64,000 nucleotides of DNA from Hymenobacter yonginensis. Its GTDB lineage: Bacteria > Bacteroidota > Bacteroidia > Cytophagales > Hymenobacteraceae. The position numbers were made by a program, and so were the translations under genes. Location: assembly GCF_027625995.1 (NCBI RefSeq), contig NZ_CP115396.1, forward strand, positions 1,798,001 through 1,862,000. The letters are read 5' to 3'. Positions 6,564 to 15,638 of the stretch are shown here, piece by piece. The notes beneath the pieces are model-generated. The model was not told the DNA's origin, searched no databases, and worked only from the letters and a program-made list of their open reading frames with translations. The number at the start of each line of letters is the position of its first letter. Positions within the stretch are counted from its first letter, which is position 1.

Positions 6564-9248
6564 CTAAGCCAGCAGGCCACCAATCAGGCCTTCGGCTTTG
6601 CCGATGGCGGCCGGGAGCCCGGCGGCATTTTTGCCGCCGGCCGTGGCGAAGAACGGCTGGCCGCCGCCGCCGCCCTGGATTTCCTTGGCCAGCTCGCGCA
6701 CCAGGGTGCTGGCGTTGAGCTTGCCGCCTTTGGCCAGCTCGTCGTCGAGCATCACCGCCAACTGGGGCTTACCGTCGATTTCGGCGCCGAGGACGGCTAC
6801 GAGGTTAGGCACGGCCTGGCGCAGGTTGAAGGCCAGGGTTTTGAGGCCGTCGGCGGAGGTAGCCTGCACCTGGGCAGCGAGGAAGTTTACGCCGTGCAGG
6901 GCCTTCACCTGGCCCACCAACTGGTCTTTCTGCTGGTTGATGCTCTGCTGGGCGAAGTTTTCGATCTGCTTGCGCAGGGTGGCAATTTCCTCGGTCTGCT
7001 TCTCGATGCCGGGAATCAGGTGCTGGGGGTTGCCGAGGGCCTCGCGAACCTGGGCCAGCAAGTCCAGCTGCTGGTTCACGAAAGCTTCGGCGGCCTCGGC
7101 CGTCACGGCCTCGATGCGGCGCACGCCCGCGCCCACGGCGCTTTCACTCGTGATTTTGAAGAAGCCAATATCGCCGGTGGTGCGCACGTGGGTGCCGCCG
7201 CACAGTTCCACCGAAAACTCCCGGTCGAAGGTGATGACGCGCACGAACTCGCCGTACTTCTCCCCAAACAAAGCCGTGGCCCCGAGGGCTTTGGCGTCGT
7301 TGATGGGCACGTTGCGGCGCTCATCCAGCGGAATCTGCTGGCGGATGCGGGCGTTGACCAGCGTTTCCACCTGGCGCAACTGGTCGTCGGTGACTTTGGT
7401 GAAGTGCGAGAAGTCGAAGCGCAGCAGCTTCTCGTTCACGAGGGAGCCTTTCTGCGCCACGTGGCTGCCCACTACCTCACGCAAAGCGGCCTGCAGCAGG
7501 TGGGTGGCGGTGTGGTTGCGCTGAATCTGGGCGCGGCGAGCGTGGTCGTAGCGGGCCGTGAACTCGGCGTCGAGGTCCTGGGGCAGCTCGAGCACGGTGT
7601 GCACGATGAGGTCGTTTTCCTTCTTCGTGTCGAGCACGCGCACCTTGCTCAGCGGCGACTCCAGGTAGCCGGTGTCGCCAATCTGCCCGCCCGACTCGGC
7701 GTAGAACGGCGTCTGGTCGAGCACCACCTGGTACTCGGTTTTGCCTTTGCGGTCGGTGCGGCGGTAGCGCAGGATGCGGGCCGGGGCCTGCTCCTGGTCG
7801 TAGCCCACAAAGGCGGGCTGCTCTTCTGATTCGCGCACCACGGTCCAGTCGCTTTGCTCGGTTTCCTGGGCGTTGCGGCTGCGGCTTTTCTGCTGCTCCA
7901 GCTCTTTCTTGAAGCCTTCCTCGTCCACGCTCAAGCCCTTTTCGCGGGCAATGAGGGCGGTGAGGTCGAGCGGGAAGCCGAAGGTATCGGACAGCTCGAA
8001 GGCGGTTTTACCGTCGATACGGCTACCGTTCTGGCGGAAGCCTTCTTCCAGGGTTTCCAGGCGGCGCAGACCGTTTTCGAGGGTTTTGAGGAAGGCAATT
8101 TCCTCTTCCTCTACCACGCGCTGCACAAACTGCTGCTGCTGCTTGAGCTCGGGGAAGATGCCAGCCATCTGGTCGGCCAGCACGGGCACAATCTTGTAGA
8201 GGAAGGGCTGCTTCTGGCCCAGCGACGAAAACGCGTAGCGCACGGCCCGGCGCAGAATCCGCCGAATCACGTAGCCGGCCTTCACGTTGCTCGGCAGCTG
8301 CCCATCGGCAATGGCGAAGCTGATGGTGCGGATGTGGTCGGCAATGACGCGGATGGCAATGTCCGTTTTCTCGTTCTCGGTGGCCGGCTGGTCGTTCACG
8401 GTGGCCGGGGCGGTGCCGTGGTACTCAAGGCCTACCTCGCCGGCAATGAACTTGATCAGCGGCTGGAATACGTCGGTGTCGTAGTTGGACTTCACGCCCG
8501 ACACGGCCATCATCAGGCGCTCGAAGCCCATGCCGGTGTCCACGCTCTGCTCGGGCAGCTTGATGAGGCTCTTATCGGCCAGGCGCTGGAACTCCATGAA
8601 CACGTTGTTCCAGATTTCCACCACCTGCGGGTGGTCGGCGTTTACCAGCTCGCGGCCGGGCTTCTGGGCCCGCTCCTCCTCGGAGCGCAGGTCGATGTGG
8701 ATTTCGGTGCAGGGGCCGCAGGGGCCGGTGTCGCCCATCTCCCAGAAGTTGTCCTTCTTGTTGCCGGGCAGAATCCGGTCGTCGGTGGTGTACTGGCGCC
8801 AGAGGTCCTGGGTTTCGGTGTCGGCGGCGGTGCCATCGGCCTTGTCGCCCTCGAAGTAGGTCACGTAGAGACGGTCCTTTTCCAGCTTGTACACGTCGGT
8901 GAGCAGCTCCCAGGCCCAGGCAATGGCGTCTTTCTTGAAATAATCCCCAAACGACCAGTTGCCGAGCATCTCGAACATGGTGTGGTGGTAGGTGTCGTAG
9001 CCTACCTCTTCCAGGTCGTTGTGCTTGCCGCTCACGCGCAGGCACTTCTGGGTGTCGGCAATGCGCTTGAAGGGCGCGGGCTTATTGCCCAGGAAGTAAT
9101 CCTTGAACGGGGCCATGCCCGAGTTGATGAACAGCAGCGTGGGGTCGTCCTTCACCACAATGGGGGCCGAGGGCACGATGTGGTGGCCTTTGGAGGCGAA
9201 GAAGTCCAGGAACTGCTGGCGGACGTGGGAGGCGGTAGGGAGTGACAT
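6564..9248 (-). CDS. alaS: Alanine--tRNA ligase
   Basis: An 894-residue protein that charges tRNA-Ala. The order is complete: N-terminal class II catalytic core (FASKGHHIVPSAPIV, then FINSGMAPFKDYFLG), tRNA-recognition part, editing domain with zinc ligands (NHTATHLLQ and CGGTH), and C-terminal DHHA1-like/C-Ala region ending in the glycine-rich GGGGGQPFFATAGGK segment. The start at 9248 (MSLPTASHVRQQF) is chosen because family members begin there; the frame is open further upstream to 9329. A Bacteroidota-type promoter lies about 100 bp upstream. Two very long open frames antisense to it are codon-bias shadows. Confidence 0.98.
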   Translation of the reverse strand: MSLPTASHVRQQFLDFFASKGHHIVPSAPIVVKDDPTLLFINSGMAPFKDYFLGNKPAPFKRIADTQKCLRVSGKHNDLEEVGYDTYHHTMFEMLGNWSFGDYFKKDAIAWAWELLTDVYKLEKDRLYVTYFEGDKADGTAADTETQDLWRQYTTDDRILPGNKKDNFWEMGDTGPCGPCTEIHIDLRSEEERAQKPGRELVNADHPQVVEIWNNVFMEFQRLADKSLIKLPEQSVDTGMGFERLMMAVSGVKSNYDTDVFQPLIKFIAGEVGLEYHGTAPATVNDQPATENEKTDIAIRVIADHIRTISFAIADGQLPSNVKAGYVIRRILRRAVRYAFSSLGQKQPFLYKIVPVLADQMAGIFPELKQQQQFVQRVVEEEEIAFLKTLENGLRRLETLEEGFRQNGSRIDGKTAFELSDTFGFPLDLTALIAREKGLSVDEEGFKKELEQQKSRSRNAQETEQSDWTVVRESEEQPAFVGYDQEQAPARILRYRRTDRKGKTEYQVVLDQTPFYAESGGQIGDTGYLESPLSKVRVLDTKKENDLIVHTVLELPQDLDAEFTARYDHARRAQIQRNHTATHLLQAALREVVGSHVAQKGSLVNEKLLRFDFSHFTKVTDDQLRQVETLVNARIRQQIPLDERRNVPINDAKALGATALFGEKYGEFVRVITFDREFSVELCGGTHVRTTGDIGFFKITSESAVGAGVRRIEAVTAEAAEAFVNQQLDLLAQVREALGNPQHLIPGIEKQTEEIATLRKQIENFAQQSINQQKDQLVGQVKALHGVNFLAAQVQATSADGLKTLAFNLRQAVPNLVAVLGAEIDGKPQLAVMLDDELAKGGKLNASTLVRELAKEIQGGGGGQPFFATAGGKNAAGLPAAIGKAEGLIGGLLA

Positions 9249-9351
9249 AAGAGTAGCGCGGAGGCAGGCTCCGCGACGCGTAGGGTTCGTAAAATTGGCC
9301 GCAGCCGGTATTTTGGCTACTTTTCGCAATCAACAGGAATTGCGCCGCCGG

Positions 9352-9383
9352 CAAAGGTAGCCGACCTGATGTGGAAAGCGAAA
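9352..9383 (-). promoter_or_regulatory. Bacteroidota-type promoter for alaS
   Basis: On the minus strand a TACCTTTG box (matching the -7 consensus TAnnTTTG) is preceded, after 20 bases, by TTTC (near -33 TTTG). It lies about 100 bp upstream of the alaS ATG. Confidence 0.6.
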
Positions 9384-9389
9384 CCCGGG

Positions 9390-9481
9390 CAGTAGCGCGA
9401 AGCCTTTGCTTCGCGTATTGTCTACTCTGCCGCTGCTTTTCCCGTTCCAGATACACGCGAGGCAAAGGCTTCGCGCTACTG
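9390..9481. repeat. Paired inverted repeat, variant of family C
   Basis: The arms CAGTAGCGCGAAGCC...TTCGCG (9390-9416) and CGCGAGGCAAAGG...CTACTG (9455-9481) face each other over a 38-bp spacer between alaS and the MerR-type gene. The outer part (AGTAGCGCGAA) matches the family C elements at 36281, 37494 and 62064, while the inner part differs. Confidence 0.8.
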
Positions 9482-9489
9482 CCCGCCTT

Positions 9490-9852
9490 ATGCCCTACAA
9501 AGACCGCGAAATCGAGAAGCAGTACTTCACCATCGGCGAGGTGGCGGCCCAGTTCAATGTGGCCCCGTCGCTGATTCGGTTCTGGGAGACGGAGTTTGAG
9601 GAGCTGCGGCCGCGCAAAAGCAAGAAGGGCAACCGCCTCTACACGCCCCAGGACGTGGACGTTTTCCGCACGATTTACCACCTGGTGAAGGAGCGTGGCT
9701 ACACCATCCCCGGCGCCCGCGACATGCTCAAGCAGAAAGGCCCCCAGCTCAAGGAAAAAATCGACGTCATCCAGAGCCTGGAGAAAATCCGCAAGTTCAT
9801 GGTGACCATGAAGAAGGAACTGGATGCTATTGGGAAGGCGCAGCAGGGGTAG
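9490..9852 (+). CDS. MerR-family transcriptional regulator
   Basis: A 120-residue protein with a MerR-type winged helix-turn-helix at residues 12-80 (YFTIGEVAAQFNVAPSLIRF, then RLYTPQDVDVFRTIYHLV). A short coiled coil at the C-terminus (residues 90-115) is probably for dimerisation. It has no C-terminal effector domain and no Cys metal ligands, as in the conserved short MerR proteins of Bacteroidota, so the signal it senses is unknown. The ATG at 9490 follows directly on an inverted repeat; an upstream in-frame start would run through that repeat and is rejected. Confidence 0.88.
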   Translation: MPYKDREIEKQYFTIGEVAAQFNVAPSLIRFWETEFEELRPRKSKKGNRLYTPQDVDVFRTIYHLVKERGYTIPGARDMLKQKGPQLKEKIDVIQSLEKIRKFMVTMKKELDAIGKAQQG

Positions 9853-9899
9853 TTATTATGTAGTCAGGGGTCAATTATTCATTCTGGATATTACTATTC

Positions 9900-10649
9900 A
9901 TGCGTGCTTATTACTTATTGCTTGCAGTGGGTGGCTTGGCTGCAAACTTTTGTACTTCTATGCCAAGCGGCATAATCAAGCCCAGTAAAAAAGCTATCCT
10001 GCTTGCTCCCTATCAGGTTACGGCCGAACCCGCCGTATTTGAAACCAGCTTTTTTCCGGGGGCGAAGATTCAGCAAGACAGCATTAGCATTGCCTTCACA
10101 ACTGATTTTTTAGGCAACCTACCCGTGCCTTCTGGTCGCATCGTTGCCACTGATCCGGTGGCAATGCGCACTACGGCTTTCACAACGGAGTTTCCGCATG
10201 GCCGCTTTCCGGTAGAACTGGCTATTGCTCGATTCAACGGGGATAGACGAGTAGCCTTTGCGCGCATCCTATTTTCAACCCAGCCTGTGAAAAAATGGGA
10301 ACTGGCCCTTATTCCGGGGCAGAAGTCCCTTGCTATCCGCGACTCCTCTTATTACGGTTTCTCCGTAGACGCTGGCACCGCACTATTTATTGATGCTGAA
10401 CACATTGAGCCACTTGGTAAACAACTGACAACTGAAGCAGCGTACGAGCATTTGTTTGTCAAAAGCTTTGAATTGCCCCCCGACAACAAAGCATACCGAA
10501 CAGGCTTCCTGTACGCGGCGCAAAGTGACACGCTAGCGGCTTTCGAAACAGGCTGGGGTGACGGCAGTTACGCTACGTATGTAGGCTTTGACTCGCAAAA
10601 CCAACCATGTCGTCTTCTCACTGACTTTCAGGTAATTACCTGGCAATAA
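9900..10649 (+). CDS. DUF4241-like secreted protein
   Basis: A 249-residue protein with an N-terminal hydrophobic leader. The C-terminal part, GWGDGSYATYVGFD followed by a DF near residue 244, resembles the DUF4241 domain. The domain's function is not known to me; it turns up in secreted and immunity-like contexts. Base composition is clearly lower in GC than the neighbouring genes, with more A/T third positions, which suggests later acquisition (inference). It lies between the MerR-type gene (47 bp gap) and dprA (72 bp gap). Confidence 0.6.
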   Translation: MRAYYLLLAVGGLAANFCTSMPSGIIKPSKKAILLAPYQVTAEPAVFETSFFPGAKIQQDSISIAFTTDFLGNLPVPSGRIVATDPVAMRTTAFTTEFPHGRFPVELAIARFNGDRRVAFARILFSTQPVKKWELALIPGQKSLAIRDSSYYGFSVDAGTALFIDAEHIEPLGKQLTTEAAYEHLFVKSFELPPDNKAYRTGFLYAAQSDTLAAFETGWGDGSYATYVGFDSQNQPCRLLTDFQVITWQ

Positions 10650-10721
10650 ACACCAATAGCAACGCTGATTCACTACTCATCATTGTAATTGTCTGATTTC
10701 TTGGTTCTGGCTTCCGTACCG

Positions 10722-11858
10722 ATGCTTATTCCTACCGACGATACCCTCCTCCACGAAGTCGCCTTAACGCTTTTCCCCAACATCGGGCCGCAGCTGACGC
10801 GGCAGCTGATGAGCTACGGGGGCTCGGCCCGGAACGTGCTGCACCTGCCGCCGGGCAAGCTGCTGAAGATTCCGGGCGTGGGGCCGGCTACGGCGGCTAT
10901 TCTGACCGGGGCGGAGCGCGGCAACGCGTTGCGGCAGGCCGAAGCCAGTCTGCGCCGGGCGGAGAAGGACGGCGTGCAGCTGCTGTTCTACACCAGCAAG
11001 CAGTTTCCGGCCCGCCTCAAGCAGATTCCCGACGTCCCCGCCCTACTCTACTACCAGGGCACCGCCGACCTCAACCAGCCCAAAACCCTAGCCCTGGTAG
11101 GCACCCGCCAGGCCACCGACTACGGCCGCGAGCAAACCGAGCGGCTCATCAAAGGCATAACCCCGCACAAACCGCTCATCGTCAGCGGACTGGCATACGG
11201 CATCGACATTGCCGCCCACCGGGCTGCCCTGCAGGAAGGGCTGGAAACGGTGGGCGTGATGGCCACCGGTCTGGACGTGCTCTACCCGGCCGTGCACCGC
11301 AAAACCGCCGAAAAGATGCTCACCCAGGGCGGCCTGCTCACCGAATTTCCCTTCGGCACCCAGCCCGACAAGTACAACTTCCCGTCGAGGAATAGAATTA
11401 TTGCCGGCCTCTCCGACGGCACCGTAGTAGTGGAAGCCGCCAGAAAAGGCGGCGCCCTCATCACCGCCGACTTGGCCCTGGGCTACGACCGGGACGTGCT
11501 AGCCGTGCCGGGCTCGCTGGGCTCCCCCGCTTCCGAAGGCTGCCACGACCTGATCAAAACCAACCGCGCCGCCCTCTACACCGAGCCCGCCGACATCGAG
11601 CAGCTGCTTAACTGGGACCTGGCCCTGCACTTCACCGGCAAGCCCAAAAGCCCCACCACCTACGACCCAATCGATTTCACGGCAGAGGAGTTTCAACTTC
11701 TACTGGTGCTACAAGCCGCTCCAGGCCGCGAGGAACATCTCGATACGCTGGCCTGGAAGGCCCAGCAGCCGGTGCACCAGGTGGCGTCGTTGCTACTGGG
11801 GCTGGAATTCCGGAGCGTGCTGAAGGCCCTGCCGGGCAAACGGTTTGGGCTGTTGTAG
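10722..11858 (+). CDS. dprA: DNA-processing protein DprA
   Basis: A 378-residue protein. DprA binds incoming single-stranded DNA and loads RecA during transformation. Visible parts are an N-terminal helix-hairpin-helix region (PNIGPQLTRQLMSYGG, IPGVGPATAAIL), the Rossmann-like core (LALVGTRQATDYGRE, VSGLAYGIDIAAHRAAL, FPSRNRIIAGLSDGTVVVEA, KGGALITADLAL) and a C-terminal winged-helix segment. The ATG start at 10722 is preferred over an upstream in-frame TTG at 10689. It implies competence potential, but no other competence genes are in view. Confidence 0.96.
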   Translation: MLIPTDDTLLHEVALTLFPNIGPQLTRQLMSYGGSARNVLHLPPGKLLKIPGVGPATAAILTGAERGNALRQAEASLRRAEKDGVQLLFYTSKQFPARLKQIPDVPALLYYQGTADLNQPKTLALVGTRQATDYGREQTERLIKGITPHKPLIVSGLAYGIDIAAHRAALQEGLETVGVMATGLDVLYPAVHRKTAEKMLTQGGLLTEFPFGTQPDKYNFPSRNRIIAGLSDGTVVVEAARKGGALITADLALGYDRDVLAVPGSLGSPASEGCHDLIKTNRAALYTEPADIEQLLNWDLALHFTGKPKSPTTYDPIDFTAEEFQLLLVLQAAPGREEHLDTLAWKAQQPVHQVASLLLGLEFRSVLKALPGKRFGLL

Positions 11859-11882
11859 AGCTTAAAAACAGTAGCTAAAAAT

Positions 11883-11906
11883 CGTGGAACACCAAAATGT
11901 TCCACG
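11883..11906. other. Perfect 9-bp hairpin after dprA
   Basis: The arms CGTGGAACA and TGTTCCACG enclose six bases (CCAAAA), 24 bp after the dprA stop. There is no T-run, so it may be a weak terminator, an RNA-stability hairpin or a protein site. Confidence 0.5.
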
Positions 11907-12126
11907 GGGAACCTTGTGCCGGAAAACCTACTTTTTCTGCCGGAAGCGCAAGTTTTCAGCGCATTACCAATCAGGAAATAAATCCGTTTTTTTCATCAAG
12001 CGGGAGCCAAAGGCCCAGCAGACACGCTGAATGGGGCAGCTCGATGACCAATGAGTGGGTGCAAGCAGCGCCAACCGAAACCGGCTTGACCCGCGTGTTC
12101 CGGCCGGGGCTGCTTTCTTTGCGAGC

Positions 12127-12945
12127 ATGATGGTGCTTTATAACGGCGAGTTACTGCCGGCCGACGTGGTGCGCTTGCCGCTGCCCAACCGGGGCCTGTA
12201 CTTCAACGACGGATTCTTCGAAACGCTGGTATGGGAACCAGCGGGCCTGCGCTACCTCCCCCACCACCTGGCGCGCATGCAGCGGGCAGCCGCCGCCCTG
12301 GGCCTGCAGTTGCCCGCCACCCTGGCCACCGGCGCTACCCTTACCGCCACCGTGCGGCAGCTGGCCGCTACTGCGCCAGAGCTGCAGCGCATCCGGCTGC
12401 AGCTCTGGCGCAGCGGCGGCGGCCTCTACGCCCCCACTACCCCGCAAACCGACTGGCTGTTGACTACCCAGCCCTTCACGGCCCTGGAAACACCCATTCA
12501 GCAGTGCAACTTCGCGGAAACCGTGCGCACGCACGCCTCGCCGGTGTCGTTCTGCAAGGGCCCCAATGCCCTCACGTACATATTAGCGGCGCAGGAGCGG
12601 GAGCGGCGCGGACTGGATGAGGTGATTCTGCTCTCACATGAGGGCTACGTGGCCGAAACGGTGGCGGCTTGCATTGGCTGGATCCGGGCCGGCAGCCTCT
12701 ACGTGCCGGCCGAAGCCGCCGGGGGCGTAGCCGGGACCCGGTTGGCCCACTTGCGGGGGGCAGCCGCTTCGTTGGGGGTTTCCTGGCAGGAAGGAATATA
12801 TCAGCCTGAGGAGCTATTGCGGGCGGAAGCGGTATTTACGGCCAACATAGCTGGCATCCGGCCCGTGCAGGCAATTCATGGCCACTTATTCGACTCGACG
12901 GCACACCCGCTGCTGCGGCGGCTACAGGAGGCGGAGCGTTTGTAG
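12127..12945 (+). CDS. Class IV aminotransferase (aminodeoxychorismate lyase/BCAT fold)
   Basis: A 272-residue PLP enzyme. The N-terminus (YNGELLPADVVRLPLPNRGL, then NDGFFETLVW) is typical of PabC/IlvE-fold proteins. The probable PLP lysine is Lys144 in FCKGPNALTY. A conserved Glu follows in GYVAETVAACIGW, where most relatives have SNIF, so the cofactor environment is somewhat divergent. It probably acts as 4-amino-4-deoxychorismate lyase in folate synthesis, but a branched-chain or D-amino-acid aminotransferase role cannot be excluded. ATG codons at 12127 and 12130 are both possible starts. Confidence 0.82.
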   Translation: MMVLYNGELLPADVVRLPLPNRGLYFNDGFFETLVWEPAGLRYLPHHLARMQRAAAALGLQLPATLATGATLTATVRQLAATAPELQRIRLQLWRSGGGLYAPTTPQTDWLLTTQPFTALETPIQQCNFAETVRTHASPVSFCKGPNALTYILAAQERERRGLDEVILLSHEGYVAETVAACIGWIRAGSLYVPAEAAGGVAGTRLAHLRGAAASLGVSWQEGIYQPEELLRAEAVFTANIAGIRPVQAIHGHLFDSTAHPLLRRLQEAERL

Positions 12946-13123
12946 CGCCTTGCTGTTCCTTGTCTGCGTTGCCATGCTTTCAGCAGAAATTCACTGCTGT
13001 TTCGTTGCTTCAATGGCTCTCCGCTATGCCAAAGTATTTTACCTATAGCGCACTATGTAATATTAAAATAATCACACTTTAATACAAAAGCAAAAGTACC
13101 TTATTCGTAACGTCGTTCATGGC

Positions 13124-13327
13124 TTATGCTGCCGCCTCGGCTACACGGCCTCGTAATTGAAACCAGCTGTCGAAGAATTCCTGCAAATCAGCTTCCGTAA
13201 CATCGTTCTGGCGCAACACCTCACGCCGGTCACAATGAGTGCTGTCGAGCACGTACAGCGCAATCCAGGCGCGGTGGCGGCGGCTAAGCGCAGGAGCTGG
13301 CGGGGTCTGGCGACCGGGCAGGGTCAT
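13124..13327 (-). CDS. Small hypothetical protein, paralogue of the next gene
   Basis: A 67-residue protein from the ATG at 13327 (MTLPGRQ); the frame is open to 13360. It shares the core LSRxHRAWxALYxL-x(5)-RRxVLxQNxVTEADL with the neighbouring protein encoded at 13441-13626. It has no signal peptide and is predicted largely helical. The matching MTLP/MSLP starts in the two copies support this start choice. I do not recognise the family. Conservation of the two reading frames despite divergence argues that both are real genes. Confidence 0.65.
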   Translation of the reverse strand: MTLPGRQTPPAPALSRRHRAWIALYVLDSTHCDRREVLRQNDVTEADLQEFFDSWFQLRGRVAEAAA

Positions 13328-13440
13328 GGCGTAAAGGGGTAGTGTAGAGAGATATAGCATACCTCAGATACGCAACCCATTTGGCCGCCGGATTTGGTGG
13401 CCAGATGCCAATTATCCTATTTCCCGTATTGAAAATTCCC

Positions 13441-13626
13441 TTACCGGCGCCGCAATGCAATCCTTTCCTGCAGCCGCAACCAACCCGGCGTATGCGCAGC
13501 CAGGTCGGCCTCCGTTACGTTGTTCTGCGCCAGCACGTCCCGGCGGCTCAAAAAGCTCGTTTGCAGTGAATACAGCGCCACCCAGGCCCGGTGCTGCCGC
13601 GACAGGCCCGCAGCGGGCAGACTCAT
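13441..13626 (-). CDS. Small hypothetical protein, tandem paralogue
   Basis: A 61-residue protein from the ATG at 13626 (MSLPAAGLSRQ); the frame is open to 13665. Aligned with the protein at 13124-13327, it keeps SRQHRAWVALYSL, SRRDVLAQNNVTEADL and the W-x-x-L-x-x-R-I ending. It reads towards its paralogue, with 113 bp between them. AT-rich sequence lies just upstream (13675-13790) and may hold the promoter. Function unknown. Confidence 0.65.
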   Translation of the reverse strand: MSLPAAGLSRQHRAWVALYSLQTSFLSRRDVLAQNNVTEADLAAHTPGWLRLQERIALRRR

Positions 13627-13829
13627 CGGCGGGGTGTGATTAATAGGAAGTAGCGTAGCCATCATGCCGGTACTTACGACCCAGTTCCTGTTTTTAGATT
13701 TAAAGATTCTCAGATTGAGCTAAAAAAACCTGCCTGATGGAACTTTTCTAAACAAAGCAGCTCCAATTATTAAGCAGGCTATTTGCCGCAGAGCCAGTGA
13801 CATCCATACACACTAGCAACCCCAGGATG

Positions 13830-14624
13830 CTAGACGGCCACCGGGGCCTTGATGGCGGGCCAGGGGTCGTAGTTTTCCAGAGTGAAGTCGTCGTACTGGA
13901 AGGCGAAGATGTCCTGCACGGCCGGGTTCAGGCGCATAGTGGGCAGCGGGCGGGGCTCCCGGGTGAGCTGCAGGCGGGCCTGCTCCAGGTGGTTGCTGTA
14001 GAGGTGGGTATCGCCGCCGGTCCAGATGAACTCGCCGGGCTCCAGGCCGGTTACCTGAGCCATCATGAGCGTGAGCAAGGCGTAGCTGGCAATGTTGAAG
14101 GGCACGCCCAGGAACACGTCGGCGGAGCGCTGGTAAAGCTGGCAGCTGAGGCGGCCGTTGGCCACGTAGAACTGAAACAGGGCGTGGCAGGGCGTCAGGC
14201 GCATCAGCGGCAGCTCGGCCACGTTCCAAGCCGATACCACCATGCGGCGCGAATCGGGCTGGGTGCGGAGCAGGTGCACCATCTGGCTGATCTGGTCGAT
14301 GCTCTGGCCGTCGGGCGCGGCCCAGCTGCGCCACTGCTTGCCGTAGATGGGGCCTAGGTCGCCGTTCTCATCGGCCCACTCCCGCCAGATGGTCACGCCC
14401 ACGTCTTCCAGCGACTGGTTGCTGGTGTCGCCGCGCAGAAACCACAGCAGCTCATGGATGATGCTTTTCAGGTGCACCTTCTTGGTGGTCACCAGCGGAA
14501 AGCCCTGCTGCAAATCAAACCGCATCTGGTAGCCGAACACCGAGAGCGTGCCGGTGCCGGTGCGGTCGGTTTTCTGGGTGCCGTGGTCGAGGATGTGTTG
14601 GAGCAGGGTGTGGTACTGGTTCAT
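13830..14624 (-). CDS. thyA: Thymidylate synthase
   Basis: A 264-residue protein, the same length as the E. coli enzyme. It converts dUMP to dTMP with methylene-tetrahydrofolate. The catalytic Cys146 sits in [12 protein letters not shown]. Also present are the N-terminal [18 protein letters not shown] phosphate loop, [20 protein letters not shown] and the folate/dUMP-binding [10 protein letters not shown]. The ATG at 14624 ([12 protein letters not shown]) is chosen; the open frame extends 81 codons upstream but through a terminator hairpin. No dihydrofolate reductase gene is adjacent. Confidence 0.98.
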   Translation of the reverse strand: MNQYHTLLQHILDHGTQKTDRTGTGTLSVFGYQMRFDLQQGFPLVTTKKVHLKSIIHELLWFLRGDTSNQSLEDVGVTIWREWADENGDLGPIYGKQWRSWAAPDGQSIDQISQMVHLLRTQPDSRRMVVSAWNVAELPLMRLTPCHALFQFYVANGRLSCQLYQRSADVFLGVPFNIASYALLTLMMAQVTGLEPGEFIWTGGDTHLYSNHLEQARLQLTREPRPLPTMRLNPAVQDIFAFQYDDFTLENYDPWPAIKAPVAV

Positions 14625-14681
14625 GGAGCGGATGGTAGCGTAAGCTTTAGCGTGCGCCGAAGCGGACAAGCCGCCAAAAAT

Positions 14682-14713
14682 AGAAAAAGCCTCCCGGTTC
14701 GGGCGGCTTTTCT
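14682..14713 (-). terminator. Terminator between the TIGR03643 gene and thyA
   Basis: Read leftwards, GCCGCCCG and a near-complementary GGGAGGC arm flank an AACC loop and are followed by TTTTTC. It ends the TIGR03643 transcript 58 bp before the thyA start. Confidence 0.75.
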
Positions 14714-14746
14714 GGCCGGATGGCTTTCGGGGAAAACGCGGCGCGT

Positions 14747-15031
14747 CTACCGCTTGCTGATTTTGTTGTGGGTGATGCTGCGCTGCTGGTTGCTTTTGAA
14801 GCCGTCCACGTCGTCGGAGCGGAGGGCGCGGTGCTTGGTGGCGCGGCCGCTCATGCGGGCCCGCCACATCCGGAACGAGGACGCCTTCATTTCGCGGCGC
14901 ATCAGGGTAATGACGTCCTTTTCGGCCAGGCCAAATTGGGTTTCAATGGCCTCGAACGGCGTGCGGTCCTCCCATCCCATTTCGATGATGCGGTCAATGT
15001 CGGCGGGGGATAAAGGGGCGTTTTCGGGCAT
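14747..15031 (-). CDS. TIGR03643/DUF2805 family protein
   Basis: A 94-residue protein that matches this small conserved family along its whole length: [19 protein letters not shown], then [34 protein letters not shown]. The family looks like a helix-turn-helix-type domain followed by a basic, Arg/Lys-rich tail, so nucleic-acid binding is likely. Its biological role has not been established to my knowledge. It is transcribed towards thyA but separated from it by a terminator. Confidence 0.85.
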   Translation of the reverse strand: MPENAPLSPADIDRIIEMGWEDRTPFEAIETQFGLAEKDVITLMRREMKASSFRMWRARMSGRATKHRALRSDDVDGFKSNQQRSITHNKISKR

Positions 15032-15122
15032 ACGGCAGCGGATAGATGCCGGCGTGGGGCGGCCGACGCTTCTGCAACCGTTGGGCTTTGGGGGATGTTT
15101 CGGGAGGCGCCGCCGCCGGCCG

Positions 15123-15602
15123 TTACTGCGGCGGCAGCACTTCGCGCCACTGACCGCTTTCGGCGTAATGCCTGACCACGCGCGCCCGCTCCACCAGGAA
15201 TTTCCGGAGGTAGCGTTTCAGCACCAGCGCATCCACCGCCCGGCCCAGCCAGCCCAGCGGGGAGGCAAATTCGAACACGTCCCGCATCAGGGTGCCGGCA
15301 TCCTGCACCTGAAAGTGGTGCTCATGGCGCATACGTTTAAAAGCGCCCCGCTGCATTTCGTCGCAGAAATACCTTGGAGCCTCAAACGCTGTGACTTTGC
15401 TCGTCAGCGTCTGCCACACGCCAAAATGCCGCGCCCGGAACGTGACGGAGTCGCCGAGCTGCAGCACGCCGCGACGGACGCCATCGATGATTTCCTCTTG
15501 GGTTTGACGGGCCGAAATTGTGTGCAAATCCATGCTTAGCGCCAACTGAAAACAGCGGGCCGCCGGGGCGTTGATGAATGTTTCCAGTATGATTGTGGCC
15601 AT
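15123..15602 (-). CDS. SRPBCC (START/Bet v1-fold) family protein
   Basis: A 159-residue protein that begins with the typical strand TIILETFINAPAARCFQLAL and continues with GDSVTFRARHFGVWQTLTSK, the pattern of the cyclase/dehydrase-like SRPBCC group often annotated as cell-division inhibitor-like. It forms a hydrophobic ligand cavity in relatives; no ligand can be assigned. It ends in a basic helix (VERARVVRHYAES). Confidence 0.75.
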   Translation of the reverse strand: MATIILETFINAPAARCFQLALSMDLHTISARQTQEEIIDGVRRGVLQLGDSVTFRARHFGVWQTLTSKVTAFEAPRYFCDEMQRGAFKRMRHEHHFQVQDAGTLMRDVFEFASPLGWLGRAVDALVLKRYLRKFLVERARVVRHYAESGQWREVLPPQ

Positions 15603-15638
15603 CAGCTACCGAATTCCAAATGAAATTCTTGCTTCCTC

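Noticed and set aside
6549-9245. Two very long open frames on the plus strand (6549-7829 and 7854-9245)
   Set aside because: They lie antisense to alaS and have the composition of high-GC shadow frames; alaS is certain.
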